NCBI GenBank assembly: GCA_029339505.1
Contig: JAQISU010000115.1
Span: 2,347,501-2,411,500, forward strand
Length of the DNA stretch: 64,000 nt
Origin: Unio delphinus
Taxonomy: Eukaryota; Mollusca; Bivalvia; Unionida; Unionidae
Direction of reading: 5' to 3'
Part shown: in pieces, positions 11,705-21,668 of the stretch
How positions within the stretch are numbered: position 1 is the stretch's first letter
Layout of the letters: the number at the start of each line of letters is the position of its first letter
The notes under the pieces: model-generated
What the model was told of the DNA's origin: nothing
The model's input: the letters and a program-made list of their open reading frames with translations, nothing else
Databases searched by the model: none
Translations under genes and position numbers: made by a program

Positions 11705-12790
11705 TTAAACGACAAGTGACTGTCGTTTATCACCCTGATTAAGAGAATGAGTTATTAAAAGAGGATCACTATGATCAATACCTTCTGATTGATCTAAACC
11801 AAGAGTAAAAGTGATCTCATCAAAAACCTGACCTATACAAGTGCCAGTTGAAGGAATGCTGCCTTCTGTAACATCACTCTCAAAATCATCACCCTGATTA
11901 GAATAAAGAGAATGAGTTGTCAAAAGAGGATCACTATGATCAATACTTTCTGATTGATCTAAACCAAGAGTAAAAGTGACCTCATCAAAAACCTGACCTT
12001 TACAAGCGTCAGTTGAAGGTATAATGGCTTTTTCAACATAAGCCTGACCCACGCAGGTATCAGATAAGGGATTACTGCCCTCAACAACATAAGCCTGACC
12101 CATGCATATGTCAACGAAGGGAATACTGCCCTTTTCAACTTCATTCTCAAGAGCTTTCTTTACCATAGCTCTAGTAACTGTACAAGCTTGAAATATATCA
12201 GGGATTTCTTTTTCAATTGGATCAACTTTCTGATCCAAATTAGGCTTGTCAGTCACAAGTGGATTAACCACAACCTTGTCCCCAGCTAAGTCGTTGCCTA
12301 GCAATAAATCTATTCCCTCAACGGGTAAAACCGAGACTGTTCCGATTGTCACAGGTCCTGACACTAAGTCTGATGACAAATTTACACAATGGAGAGGAAC
12401 ATTAACAAAGCAGCACTCTAACCCCTGAATAAGAACACTTTCATTAGAAGAAGACTTCTCAGATAAAGGCAAAGTACCTGATAATAAAAGACTCTGAGAG
12501 GCTCCTGTGTCCCTTAAAATTTTAATAGGGGTGGGATTGACTGAATCACCCAAAAGTGATACAGAACCCTTCGATATGAATGGTTCATAATTCTCCATAT
12601 CAAAATCAGACTGGGATTTATTAGACCCAACAAATGTATTGCTTCCAATACAAGACTGTGACCTTGACCTCTTGTAAATAAGAGCATTTGGAACAGGCCT
12701 GTCTTGATTCTGTTGCCTATTTTTCAATTTGTAGCAATCATAAATAACGTGTCCTTTTTTCTTGCAAAAGTTACACGTCGGAAGAGACAA
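11705..12790 (-). CDS. Zinc knuckle plus aspartic protease region of the LTR element
   Basis: An open frame of 361 codons. Residues 6-20 form a retroviral-type CCHC knuckle (C-N-F-C, H, C in CX2CX4HX4C spacing), which packages element RNA. Residues 91-102 read ILRDTGASQSLL, the catalytic DTGA loop of a retropepsin-like protease, and a flap/second-strand block with LLLGNDLAG lies near residue 165. Residues about 190-350 are an acidic linker containing an imperfect internal duplication: blocks ending GQVFDEVTFTLGLDQSE and GQVFDEITFTLGLDQSE, plus shorter GQAYV repeats. Upstream gag is in other frames because of frameshifts, so the Met at 12,790 is unlikely to be a natural start. This is the best preserved part of the element. 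Confidence 0.82.
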   Translation of the reverse strand: MSLPTCNFCKKKGHVIYDCYKLKNRQQNQDRPVPNALIYKRSRSQSCIGSNTFVGSNKSQSDFDMENYEPFISKGSVSLLGDSVNPTPIKILRDTGASQSLLLSGTLPLSEKSSSNESVLIQGLECCFVNVPLHCVNLSSDLVSGPVTIGTVSVLPVEGIDLLLGNDLAGDKVVVNPLVTDKPNLDQKVDPIEKEIPDIFQACTVTRAMVKKALENEVEKGSIPFVDICMGQAYVVEGSNPLSDTCVGQAYVEKAIIPSTDACKGQVFDEVTFTLGLDQSESIDHSDPLLTTHSLYSNQGDDFESDVTEGSIPSTGTCIGQVFDEITFTLGLDQSEGIDHSDPLLITHSLNQGDKRQSLVV

Positions 12791-13995
12791 GGATCTAGAA
12801 TCAAACTTCTCTGAAGTCTGATTTTTAAAAGTTGTGTTTGAGTTTTAGAAGGGCTTGAATTAGGCGGAAATTCTTTTCTGCCATTAAATTGTTGAGTAGA
12901 AGTCTTGTTAACAAAAGGAACTTTATGTGTCGAAGAATATTCGTCAGCAGCTCGAGCAGCATTTTCCAAGGTTTCAATCTGATGCTCCTCAAGATAAGTT
13001 TTAACATCACTATGAACACAGTTTTTGAACTCTTCAATTAATATAATTTGCTTGAGATTTTGATAATCTTGCTCAACTTTCTTGGCTAAACACCATCTAT
13101 CAAACAACTGCTCTTTTGTCTAGCAAATTCGACATGAGTTTGTCCAGCTTCTTTTCTGTAATTTCTAAATTTTTGCCTATAAGCTTCAGGAACTAACTCA
13201 TAACCTCTTAAAATGCATTCTTTAACTACGTCATAATCACCACTTTGCTGAACAGACAGTGAAGTGTAAATCTCACTAGCCTTACCAGTAATTACACATT
13301 GTAGTAACTGAGTCCAATTCTCTCTTGGCCACTTTAAATTTTCTGCAACTTTTTCAAAAAGAATAAAATATTTGTCTACTTCTTTTTCTTTGAAAGGGGG
13401 CACTAATCTAATATTCCTTGCTAAATCAAAATTTTGATTTGAAGTATGATGGTGATTCTCACCTGCCAGCTGTATTTCTTTCATTTTAATTTCTTTCTCA
13501 ATTTGCATCTGCTCTTTTTGTAATTCAAATTGTCTTTCTTTCTCCCTTTCCTGTCTCTCTCTCTCTCCTCTTTCTCTCTATCAATCAACATCTGCTCTTT
13601 TTGTAATTCAAATTGTCTCTCTCTCTCTCCTCTTTTTCAGATTGTAATTGTTTCTCTTTCTCCTCTCTCTCATATTGTAATTGCTTTTCTCTCTCCCTTT
13701 CCTGAAATTCTAGCTTCTTCAACTCTAATTCCATCTTGAATTTTAATTCTAATTCCTTCAGTTTAAGGTCAGAGTCTGGTGTAGACTTAATGACTGGAAT
13801 CAAAGCACTTTGTTCCAAAACATCCTGTTCTACCAAATACTGGACCAAAATCTTTTTGATATCTTGTTTCGTTAAAGAAACCTTGACTTCAGAAAGATCG
13901 TATTTCCTGGCAAGTTGAACCAACTCATCTTTTTTGAAAAGATCTAATTGCTCCTGGGTAGGATTAGAAAGACATATTTCTACCTTAGATGTCAT
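12724..13995 (-). pseudogene. Gag polyprotein, frameshifted
   Basis: Three overlapping or adjacent frames make one gag. First piece (13,995-13,585): an ATG start, residues 1-65 resembling the small helical N-terminal module of Gypsy gags in marine invertebrates (KKDELVQLARKYDL...), then a highly charged coiled coil rich in Glu, Lys and Arg. Second piece (13,508-13,086): capsid-like region with LVPPFKEKEVDKYF, WPRENWTQLLQ and YRQKFRNYRKEAGQTHVEF, as in retrotransposon capsids. Third piece (13,107-12,724): FDRW continuing to the linker before the zinc knuckle. At least three frame changes separate them, so this copy cannot make full Gag. The purine-rich coiled-coil DNA (13,510-13,700) is prone to slippage and may explain the first break. 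Confidence 0.85.
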
Positions 13996-14087
13996 TTTGA
14001 TACAAGCGTGTTAGCCTCACTAAAGATTTAAAATTCTCAAAAACTAGGGGAAATTCAAATTTAAATTCAAATTTATCTCAAATCTCA

Positions 14088-14105
14088 ATCCCGGACGAGC
14101 CCCCA
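14088..14105 (-). promoter_or_regulatory. Primer-binding site complementary to tRNA-Pro
   Basis: The minus strand reads TGGGGGCTCGTCCGGGAT, starting 8 nt after the 5' LTR ends. This 18-mer is the known primer-binding site for the 3' end of tRNA-Pro (the same as in murine leukaemia virus). All 18 bases match. Confidence 0.95.
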
Positions 14106-14112
14106 ATTTCTA

Positions 14113-14934
14113 TGTTACGTGCTTAGGCTCGAATAAGCAGCAACACAGAAAGAGTGAAAACTAACAAGCTTGTAAAACTTTAACAATGATTTATTTAAGT
14201 ACAATTATTTTCATAAAATAATTAAACTTACGGTTTTAGAGAATCAAATCCAACAAATATAGAATTCACAAAATAATCCACTAATGGAATTTCAAGTCCT
14301 GATAAATAAATGTTCTAATAGTTCCAGGTTCGAATCTTGACGAGGTAATAATCCAAAATGGCTGACAATGTCACGTGATGCAGTTCTTGTTTTTAAATCA
14401 TTCAGATGAAATTATGAAACATATGTCCTTTTCCAGATAAATAGAATAATTCTTCTTTTCCAACGAATTGACACAGTCCAGAACAAGATATTAAACTCAA
14501 ACAGAAAACACACAACTTCTTTAAAATAAGCCCAAATTATATTCTACTAAAGTTAGCTTCTAAAACACAGCTATATATATTGTAATTCCCTCGTAAACAA
14601 GAGGAATCATGTGAGTCTGGAAGGTCATGGAAAAGAAGCTACCTTCTCCAGGTCACGTAATAATGAAATATTCTAGAAGGAAATCATTCACTTCCCACCC
14701 TCAATAAAAGTGTTGTCCTTGAAATTGACCAATGAAATTGAAGACCTGTTGACAATGTCCAAAACAAGGTCAGATATTGAGGTAACCAAGCCAAGGTCAG
14801 CCTGTTTATCAGTAAAGTCCAGGTCAAATGAATTTTCTAGAAAAAATCTCCCAGTTAATGGGTATTAAAACCTAAATGATAAATTTGGACCCAATAATTA
14901 AAAATAAATAAAATTAAATCCAATAGCCGTAACA
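14113..14934 (-). repeat. 5' LTR of the complete element (822 bp)
   Basis: Same length and nearly the same sequence as 9,229-10,050. It carries the element's promoter and is followed on the minus strand by TAGAAAT and the primer-binding site. The cacgtgatgcag motif near 14,372 is shared by both LTRs. Confidence 0.95.
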
Positions 14935-15149
14935 CTACAAATTAACCTCATAGTGAATTACACAATTCTGACCACAAACTAACAATCTACATAATTCTCT
15001 ACATAATACTGAGGTCATTTCTCAATTACGCATGTACATTAAACACTACAAAGGTAATTATATGTACTAAACGATCCTAGTAAATAAGTAAACATACTAC
15101 ATATAATTACAATTACAATGCCGCCATAACAGTCTGCAAACATAAATCA

Positions 15150-15840
15150 AATAGCTTTCTGACCTTTTATGAAACTTTGTTTCCTTAGAATTTCCTCTCT
15201 TAAGTTTTATTGCCAAATTACGAGTGTCTTTCTTGGAGTAAACCTATGTTGCTTCAGCAATCTTCCTACTCGAGACTAAATGTTCGCTTGCTAGTCAGAA
15301 GATTAATTTGGATCCAAAGTGTTACCACACCCGATATCTCCATTTTAATCAGGTGTCGTTGTGACCCCATGGCCGGCGCTTCCGCTAGGCGAACTAGACA
15401 ATCGCCGAGGGCGCTGGCCTAAGGATTTATTTCACGATGGGCAGGTGGGGGAGGGCGTGAGTGGAAGGGGAGGGGGGGGCGCCCGATATCTGATCTCGCC
15501 TTGGACACCACAATGCCTTGCACCCGCGCTGTGTGACCCGTTCCAATCGACTTAGCGAACGATGTCCTTCTCGCTGTCTGTCCACGTGGAAACGAATTTA
15601 GAACAATTTAGTTCTCCATCGCAATTTCCCTTTTATGCTGGACTATTAACACCCAGGTATGCTGACTACAAGTCAAGTGACGCGAGCCGTCGCCTACACC
15701 AATTTCAATTTCCAGTCATCCTTCGGGTCATGGTAACTTAGCATAAGAGATTAACTCTGGCCTGCGGAAATGTTTAGACATCAATATCATCGTTTATACA
15801 CTACTTACTACAAGGGGAAGAGCGTCACCCAGTCTTAAAA
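15150..15840. other. Spacer with a GC-rich repeat fragment
   Basis: At 15,355-15,560 the composition turns sharply GC-rich (ccatggccggcgcttccgct, ggggagggcgtgagtgg, gcccgatatctgatctcg). No conserved coding frame is evident. The style resembles GC-rich repeat fragments such as the one at 22,900-23,050, but I cannot class it. The rest is unremarkable. Confidence 0.45.
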
Positions 15841-16890
15841 GGTTTCATAAGATTAGGTAGTATGGTCCCTATAAGGTTAACAAGAAATGAATTAGTTACA
15901 TCATTAATATTCTTTGGATAAATATTTTAAAAGCGTAAGTTCCATGTTAATCCTGTTCATCATGGGGTAAATTTAACAGTACCTGTCCCACATAGAGAGG
16001 ATTTAAGAGATCGAATGCAATCACATTCTAGGTGCCTTTATGCAACGAATTATCATAATTAAGAAATGAATAACCTTGAACAAAAACTTTAAGATCTGCA
16101 GCAACAAGAAAAGAATAAACTTAAACAGCTATTATTTGAATTTGAGTACTTATCTCGAAATGTTCCTTCACAAACAAGTAAAATTTATCGTGAAACCGAA
16201 GTTTTAGATTCCACACCTGTGAAACAACGTCCATACAGGATGTTGTAAAAGAAATGCAGTATTTTCCGCAGAATTATTTCATAGGACCAAGTCAATGAGA
16301 CTGGAGTACACCATGTGCCCTGGTACCGAAACCAGATAATACTTTCCAATTAGATAATACTTTCCAATTGTGTACTGACTGTAGAAAAGGGAACAGTGTG
16401 AGCAAAACATTAATTTCCATTGCCAAAAATCGATGACTGCATTGATAAAATTCGAAATGCAAAATATGTCTCCAAATTTTACATCCTGAAAGGATTCTTG
16501 AAAATTCCATTGACGGAATAAGAGAGATCAATATAAAGTGATGCGGTTTGGAATAAGTGGTTTGCCTTGAACTTTTCACCGTTTAATGAGCATGATTATA
16601 TCTAGTCTACATAATTGTGACGCATACATCGATGATGTCATCATCTACAAATCGACACCTGGAATGATCACTTGAGGGACAATTCAGAAATTCACTGACA
16701 GACTCGATGATCCAAATTGATAATCAATTTATCAAAAAGTGAGTTCTGTCGTGCTGTGTTACATTTCTAAGACATATGCGTGTACATTTTGGGCATGGTT
16801 GAATACTATCAAAAATATTTTCCATTTTTTCCATAATTGTTCAAACCCCGACAAACTTCATAAGAAAACCAGTTTTTATTGGTCGGAAAA

Positions 16891-17919
16891 TGTCAAGTGC
16901 CAAATTTTTCGTCATTGAAATCCATGAATTAATTCTTAATCTAGCCGACAATTAACTGTCTTCGAGTAGAGTTTGGACGATGGAATGTTGTCCTAACTCG
17001 GTCACACTGTTAGAATGTTTATAGTAAAAACGGACTAGTTGTATGGCAGCTTAAAAAGGGGGAAATTCTCACGTAAAGCCGTCAAAGTGATTTGAAACAA
17101 ATGGTAGGGTGTTATTTCGACCCCAGGTGGCATTTTTGGCACCTTGATAGGCAGTTTTCCACATGTCTGTAGGAATAGCATTTATTCCGATTGGTCAAAT
17201 ATGAAATCAGGGGTGTGTCGATCTCTGAAATTGGGGGAAATATATTCTCTGAGCAAAATCTAGGAATTACATCTGTAAGAGAGGGTCAGTAGTATTAATT
17301 CCGAAAATACGCAGTAGAAGACTCCGGCAGTTCTTTGCAAGAAAGACGTCCGTAAAAAATTGTGGTTCCAGGGGAAACTGAATTTGGAACGATTGTAAGA
17401 CGCCAAAAACACAAGGTATATAACTCCAATTCGCATTTATCATGATGTAATTTATATGATGTTTCGTCGTTACAGATGCATGATGTATTGATACTATGGT
17501 ACGAATAGTTCGGTATTACATTGATTTAGTAATGTACATCTGAATCATGAGTTAGAATTTGCAATTTATATACGTAGATAGGTTAATGGGTGTACATTTA
17601 TGATTAAAAAGTGCTACATTAATTTTGAATTTATCATATTAGTGAATAGTGATTGTAGGCTATGATATATTGCCTCACTTTACGTAATGATTTACGGGAA
17701 TATATGTGACTTTCCCAAATTCTGATGTCGATAATTAGCAGTATAACTGTATTGATCTGAAGACTTGTGTAGTATTTGCTAGCCGTATAAAAGTTAACAC
17801 TGATAGTAAGATCTGATTGTTCGAACCAGAAAGACGGGCGGACAATCTCAACTCTTAAAGCATAACGAGATACTTAAGGGCGTTTTACCCTTTTCTTTTC
17901 AAAGGAAAATAGTTTGTTT

Positions 17920-18008
<89 letters not shown>

Positions 18009-18591
18009 GCGAGGAGGTCGAGATTCAAAGGAGGGAAAAGAAGTTAGAAGTCAGAGTTGTGGAATCCCACGTTCAACCAAAGGGCAAGTTAAAGTCGTGA
18101 CGCATGCAAAAGAAAAAAACAGTCGATGAACAGGTCTTTGTGAATTTACAGAGCGGTCCTATGTTCATGAACACTCGATTGAGTGAAGTTTGCTATCAGC
18201 TATTAACGGCTAAATTTTGTTTATTTCATTAGTGTTTGAAATTTAATTAATGTATCTATTATTTTAAACTTCGTTTTTTTTAAAGTGCTTCTGAACTAAA
18301 AGTATTCAGAAGGAAAGTAAATCGTAATTTACTGTGTCTTTTATTCTCTTGATTTTGATTTAATTCTTATTTTATCTTTACGGGGGCTCGTGTGTTGTCT
18401 TTGTTCAAGATACCATCTCAGATTACCATATCCATTCTAACCGGGCAAATCACACCGTAGAGGTCATCCTTAGATAACGAGTATTAGCGGGAGGCGGTTT
18501 CGAGCGTTGTTTTCCAAGTTGCGTAATACCTCTGACCAGGGGCTTGTGCAATATTGTACTAATAGCGCTTGATACCGAAACGCCCGTTACA
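16891..18591 (+). mobile_element. Solo LTR, family A/B copy B, nested in a Gypsy pol fossil
   Basis: A 1,701-bp homologue of 6,546-8,196, starting TGTCAAGTGCCAAA and ending CCCGTTACA. It is flanked by a perfect 5-bp duplication GAAAA (16,886-16,890 and 18,592-18,596). Removing the LTR and one GAAAA rejoins the Gypsy frame from SEN to CEKTF. It carries a long (GA)n tract absent from copy A. Confidence 0.9.
17922..18004. repeat. (GA)n microsatellite inside solo LTR B
   Basis: About 41 uninterrupted GA units. Copy A has only about five at the matching place. The Arg-Glu open frames through it are artefacts. Confidence 0.97.
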
Positions 18592-19010
18592 GAAAACTGA
18601 AAAGACTTTTGATTCATTAGTACGATTGTGCCAGTTCTTCAGCTCCAAATTTCAATTATCTAAAGTGTTTGTTGATGGAAGCGATTGTTGTAGCAGACAA
18701 AAATGATAAAGATAATCCAGTGTGCAATTATTCTTGGAAATGAAACGAGCACCAGATAAACTGTTCCACAATCGATAATGAATATTTTACCTTTATATTG
18801 ACTTTCAACACATTAAAGTGTATATTAGTTCAGTTCCTTCTCTAATTATTAATTTTAGTGACCATAGCCTTCTTGCATTGGCTTTATAAGCAGCAAAAAT
18901 CATATTATTAATATGGAGTTTGATATTGCAGGAATACGATATTGACAACAGGGACGTCAATAGAAAATAAAATCTTAACAGTAGATGCGCTTTCACGCGT
19001 ACAAACATAT

Positions 19011-19511
19011 TTTCATGTACTTTGAGTCATTCACAAGATTTCATCGGATATAAACTGTCATTTTAACGTTTGTATAATAGTTAAAATATTTTATTCTATA
19101 AATCTTTCTTTTTCTTTACAAGGAGAAATGTCAGATATTTAATTTGCACTTTGAGATTTTTGTTTCATTACATGGTATGGAAAATTGTATTTTGGACTTG
19201 ATCTTGTCCAAAATCAAATTCATCTTCTACCAGACCTAAATCCCCTTTTTTTAAAAAAAATTGTAAACATGTTTATCTTGATCCGAATCTAGAACATTGC
19301 AAATTCCACATACAATGCCAGCTCCATGTGTTGTTTACCACATTTTATATTCAAGTTTTAATAAACATTCTAATTATAACTACGATTGTATCGTGTGGAC
19401 AAACGTTTTCAGAATGAAATTTTTCATTAGGTAATACGTATTGTTTTAGAAAATAGTCAATATGACCTGAGGTCAAGTAGAGGACTATACATTCTTGTTT
19501 TTCTAAGAACC
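19011..19511. other. Probable 3' end of the decayed Gypsy element
   Basis: After the RNase H remnant, ataaatctttctttttct and then acaaggagaaa occur at about 19,098-19,128, immediately before TGTCAGATATTT. The complete element has ataaacctttctttttat and a polypurine tract right before its LTR. I read this as a degraded polypurine tract followed by the start of a lost or truncated 3' LTR. No end of that LTR was found. Confidence 0.4.
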
Positions 19512-20154
19512 TTTCGTTCGTGCTGTAAAATCTGAGCATAATCGGTTGTATTATCGTTGTATCTAGTGTTTCGTTCGTACTGTAAAATCTGAGCATAATC
19601 GGTTGTATTATCGTTGTATCTAATGTTTCGTTCGTACTGTAAAATCTGAGCATAATCGGTTGTATTATCGTTGTATCTAGTGTTTCGTTCGTGCTGTAAA
19701 ATCTGAGCATAATCGGTTGTATTATCGTTGTATCTAGTGTTTCGTTCGTGCTGTAAAATCTGAGCATAATCGGTTGTATTATCGTTGTATCTAGTGTTTC
19801 GTTCGTGCTGTAAAATCTGAGCATAATCGGTTGTATTATCGTTGTATCTAGTGTTTCGTTCGTGCTGTAAAATCTGAGCATAATCGGTTGTATTATCGTT
19901 GTATCTAGTGTTTCGTTCGTGCTGTAAAATCTGAGCATAATCGGTTGTATTATCGTTGTATCTAATGTTTCGTTCGTGCTGTAAAATCTGAGCATAATCG
20001 GTTGTATTATCGTTGTATCTAGTGTTTCGTTCGTGCTGTAAAATCTGAGCATAATCGGTTGTATTATCGTTGTATCTAATGTTTCGTTCGTGCTGTAAAA
20101 TCTGAGCATAATCGGTTGTATTATCGTTGTATCTAGTGTTTCGTTTGGGCTGTA
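19512..20154 (-). repeat. 57-bp minisatellite, about 11 copies
   Basis: The unit contains CTGAGCATAATCGGTTG and a cgttcgtgctgtaaa block. Copies differ only at a few positions (gtgctg/gtactg, ctagtg/ctaatg). As 57 is divisible by three and the unit lacks a minus-strand stop in one frame, it gives a 252-codon open frame of the repeated peptide MLRFYSTNETLDTTIIQPI. I see no promoter, splice site or domain, so I treat it as a non-coding tandem repeat. Confidence 0.93.
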
Positions 20155-20306
20155 ATTTGTTTATTTAAAACATTTAATTGACGTTATTCGTCTTTAGAAA
20201 TAACGAGCTAAAAGTAAGATTCTTGCCAATAAAACCATGGATTTATAGATAAATACAAATAATGATATATTCTAAGTTTGTATTATTCGGAGTCATAAAA
20301 TGAATG

Positions 20307-20416
20307 TTGGTACATTACTAGCTATCACTGTCAACTCAGCAAGTTGGTACATTACTAGCTATCACGGTCAACTCAGTAAGTTGGTACATTACTAGCTATC
20401 ACGGTCAACTCAGTAA
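20307..20416 (+). repeat. 37-bp tandem repeat, 3 copies
   Basis: The unit starts ttggtacattactagctatc and ends acggtcaactcagtaag. The three copies are nearly identical. Confidence 0.93.
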
Positions 20417-20674
20417 TAACAATCTCAGCGCTGCGTATATTTTCGAATACGGTGCAAGTTTATTCAAGACATAAAACATTAGGACTAGTGTCAGAAATTC
20501 TTGGATTATTTGGGATTTATTTCGCAAAACCTAATGTTTTTTGTAAAGATTTTGTTTCACTTTATACTCTAGGAAAATATGTTTAAAATATACAGTTTGT
20601 AGACTTTTGCAAAGCTTGTTGCTTCTCAATCCTTTGTTGTTAATTTTAAAACCAAGGAGTCATAATATCATTTC
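20417..20674. other. Spacer, nothing recognised
   Basis: AT-rich sequence between two tandem arrays without coding signals. Confidence 0.5.
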
Positions 20675-20912
20675 ACAGACAATGACATGTTCAAACTCCT
20701 AGACATCTTACACAGGTTCAGAGATAATGACATATTCAAATTTTATGAACACCTTACACATGTACACAGACAATGACATGTTCAAATTCATAGACAACAC
20801 CTTACACAGGTTCACAGACAATGACATGTTCAAACTCCTAGACAACACCTTACACAGGTTCACAGACAATGACATGTTCAAATTTATAAACACCTTACAC
20901 AGGTTCATAGAC
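20675..20912 (+). repeat. About 54-bp degenerate tandem repeat, 4-5 copies
   Basis: Units alternate cagacaatgacatgttcaaa with cacc-ttacacaggttca. Open frames on both strands (20,708-20,960) are products of the repeat. Confidence 0.88.
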
Positions 20913-21217
20913 AATAACATAGGTCGATACATGTATCAGCTCAGTAAAGCATTCGTGTAAAAAGCTTTATCGACGCTTGCCGTCAAAAGTATGTCTTGTG
21001 TTTATTTCTTCTTAAAGTAAGTACAGCCAAGACTACAATTTATTTTTAAATATATTTTTAAAATGTGATATTTCTTCCTGTAACTGGTGCACACTTGCCC
21101 AGTAGTATCGGAGTATCTTTGAAACCCTCGAATGTCTGCTTAGAGACAATACAAAAGTAATGAAAGGCAAGTGTTTCTGTTCTCATGGGCAAAATGATAG
21201 TGTGCACAGTAAGTATG

Positions 21218-21219
<2 letters not shown>

Positions 21220-21288
<69 letters not shown>
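21220..21288. repeat. (GA)n microsatellite
   Basis: About 34 uninterrupted AG units. It lies just beyond the proposed polyadenylation signal of the gene at 21,669-22,280. Confidence 0.97.
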
Positions 21289-21290
<2 letters not shown>

Positions 21291-21311
21291 TACACAACAA
21301 TGATCATAAAC

Positions 21312-21317
21312 TTTATT
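21312..21317 (-). terminator. Candidate polyadenylation signal AATAAA
   Basis: The minus strand reads AATAAA about 350 bases after the stop codon of the exon at 21,669-21,711. The position is reasonable for a short 3' untranslated region; there is no transcript evidence. Confidence 0.4.
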
Positions 21318-21668
21318 CATTGAACACAAACTATGCTCGTCTAGCCATTAATCAACAAGCGACAATGTCTACCTCTCCACATATAAAATGTGATATGTGA
21401 CGCATTAAAAATCCTGACCAGACCTTGTGAGCGTCCATGTGTACACGAGGCAACTGCAGCACATTGGTGACCCAATACGTACTGGGAATGTGGCGAATTA
21501 AATATTCTCTACACATGCAAATCAAAACTTCGTCTACAAGACATCGTCTCGTTCATGTGGCGAGATTCACACTGCTCTGCCTTTATCAACAAAGTCAATA
21601 ATTAAAATTCCAGAAATCATCGTAACCAGTCCAATTTGCAAAAGGGTTCGTCCGTACATGCCTCGAAA

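Larger units (their letters stand above)
9229..14934 (-). mobile_element. Complete LTR retrotransposon, Ty3/Gypsy type with integrase before reverse transcriptase
   Basis: Two 822-bp LTRs flank a 4,062-bp inner region, all on the minus strand. The element is bordered by the 4-bp target duplication CTAC (9,225-9,228 and 14,935-14,938), and LTR ends are the perfect inverted repeat TGTTACG/CGTAACA. In coding order it holds a tRNA-Pro primer-binding site, gag with a coiled coil, a CCHC zinc knuckle, an aspartic protease (DTGA), integrase (HHCC zinc finger, first catalytic Asp, then the GPY region), reverse transcriptase remnants, a scrap of the RNase H end and a polypurine tract. Integrase upstream of reverse transcriptase is the order described for Gmr1-like elements. 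Gag is frameshifted, and the integrase core and most of RT/RNase H are deleted, so the copy is not autonomous. The LTRs differ at about six positions by eye, so insertion was recent. Confidence 0.9.
8640..15150 (-). repeat. Dispersed repeat family D, copy D3, split by a complete LTR element
   Basis: The left part (about 8,640-9,228) matches 29,390-29,870, with shared blocks around gcttcctgt, acacaa and catcgaaataa. The right part (14,935 to about 15,150) continues the match to 29,846 onward. The LTR element at 9,229-14,934 is inserted within it: D3 reads tttactac | element | ctacaaattaacc, whereas D2 reads uninterrupted ttactacgaattaacc at 29,838-29,854. The outer ends are approximate. Confidence 0.65.
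15845..19010 (+). pseudogene. Decayed Gypsy pol (integrase C-terminus, then RT, then RNase H), split by solo LTR B
   Basis: On the plus strand it starts with the integrase GPY motif (YGPYKVNKK near 15,858) and a CHVNPVHHG block. It then goes into RT: PVKQRPYR near 16,220, TPCALVPKPDN near 16,310, KNPIPKIDDCIDKI-like text near 16,430 and an intact YIDDVIIY site at about 16,624-16,647. After FYWSEN at 16,890 the sequence is interrupted by solo LTR B (16,891-18,591) and resumes as CEKTFDSLV. RNase H-like pieces follow: SKVFVDGSDCCSRQK, a STIDNE block near 18,770, LILQEYDID near 18,930 and an NxxSRCAF remnant of ADALSRV near 18,985. Stops and frameshifts are everywhere. The domain order matches the complete element at 9,229-14,934, and DNA similarity spans the integrase-RT junction. 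The 5' part (gag, protease) is missing. Confidence 0.82.

Noticed and set aside
13530..13918. Plus-strand frames rich in Ser/Leu
   Set aside because: Antisense shadow of the gag coiled-coil region.
10051..14112. Element 1 as a Ty1/Copia retrotransposon because integrase comes first
   Set aside because: The RT motifs (VPKPDKTLRMCTDYRKVN), the GPY motif and the gag/zinc-knuckle style are Gypsy-like, not Copia-like.
17918..18100. Arg-Glu repeat protein
   Set aside because: Translation of a GA microsatellite; the same kind of frame occurs at every (GA)n tract.
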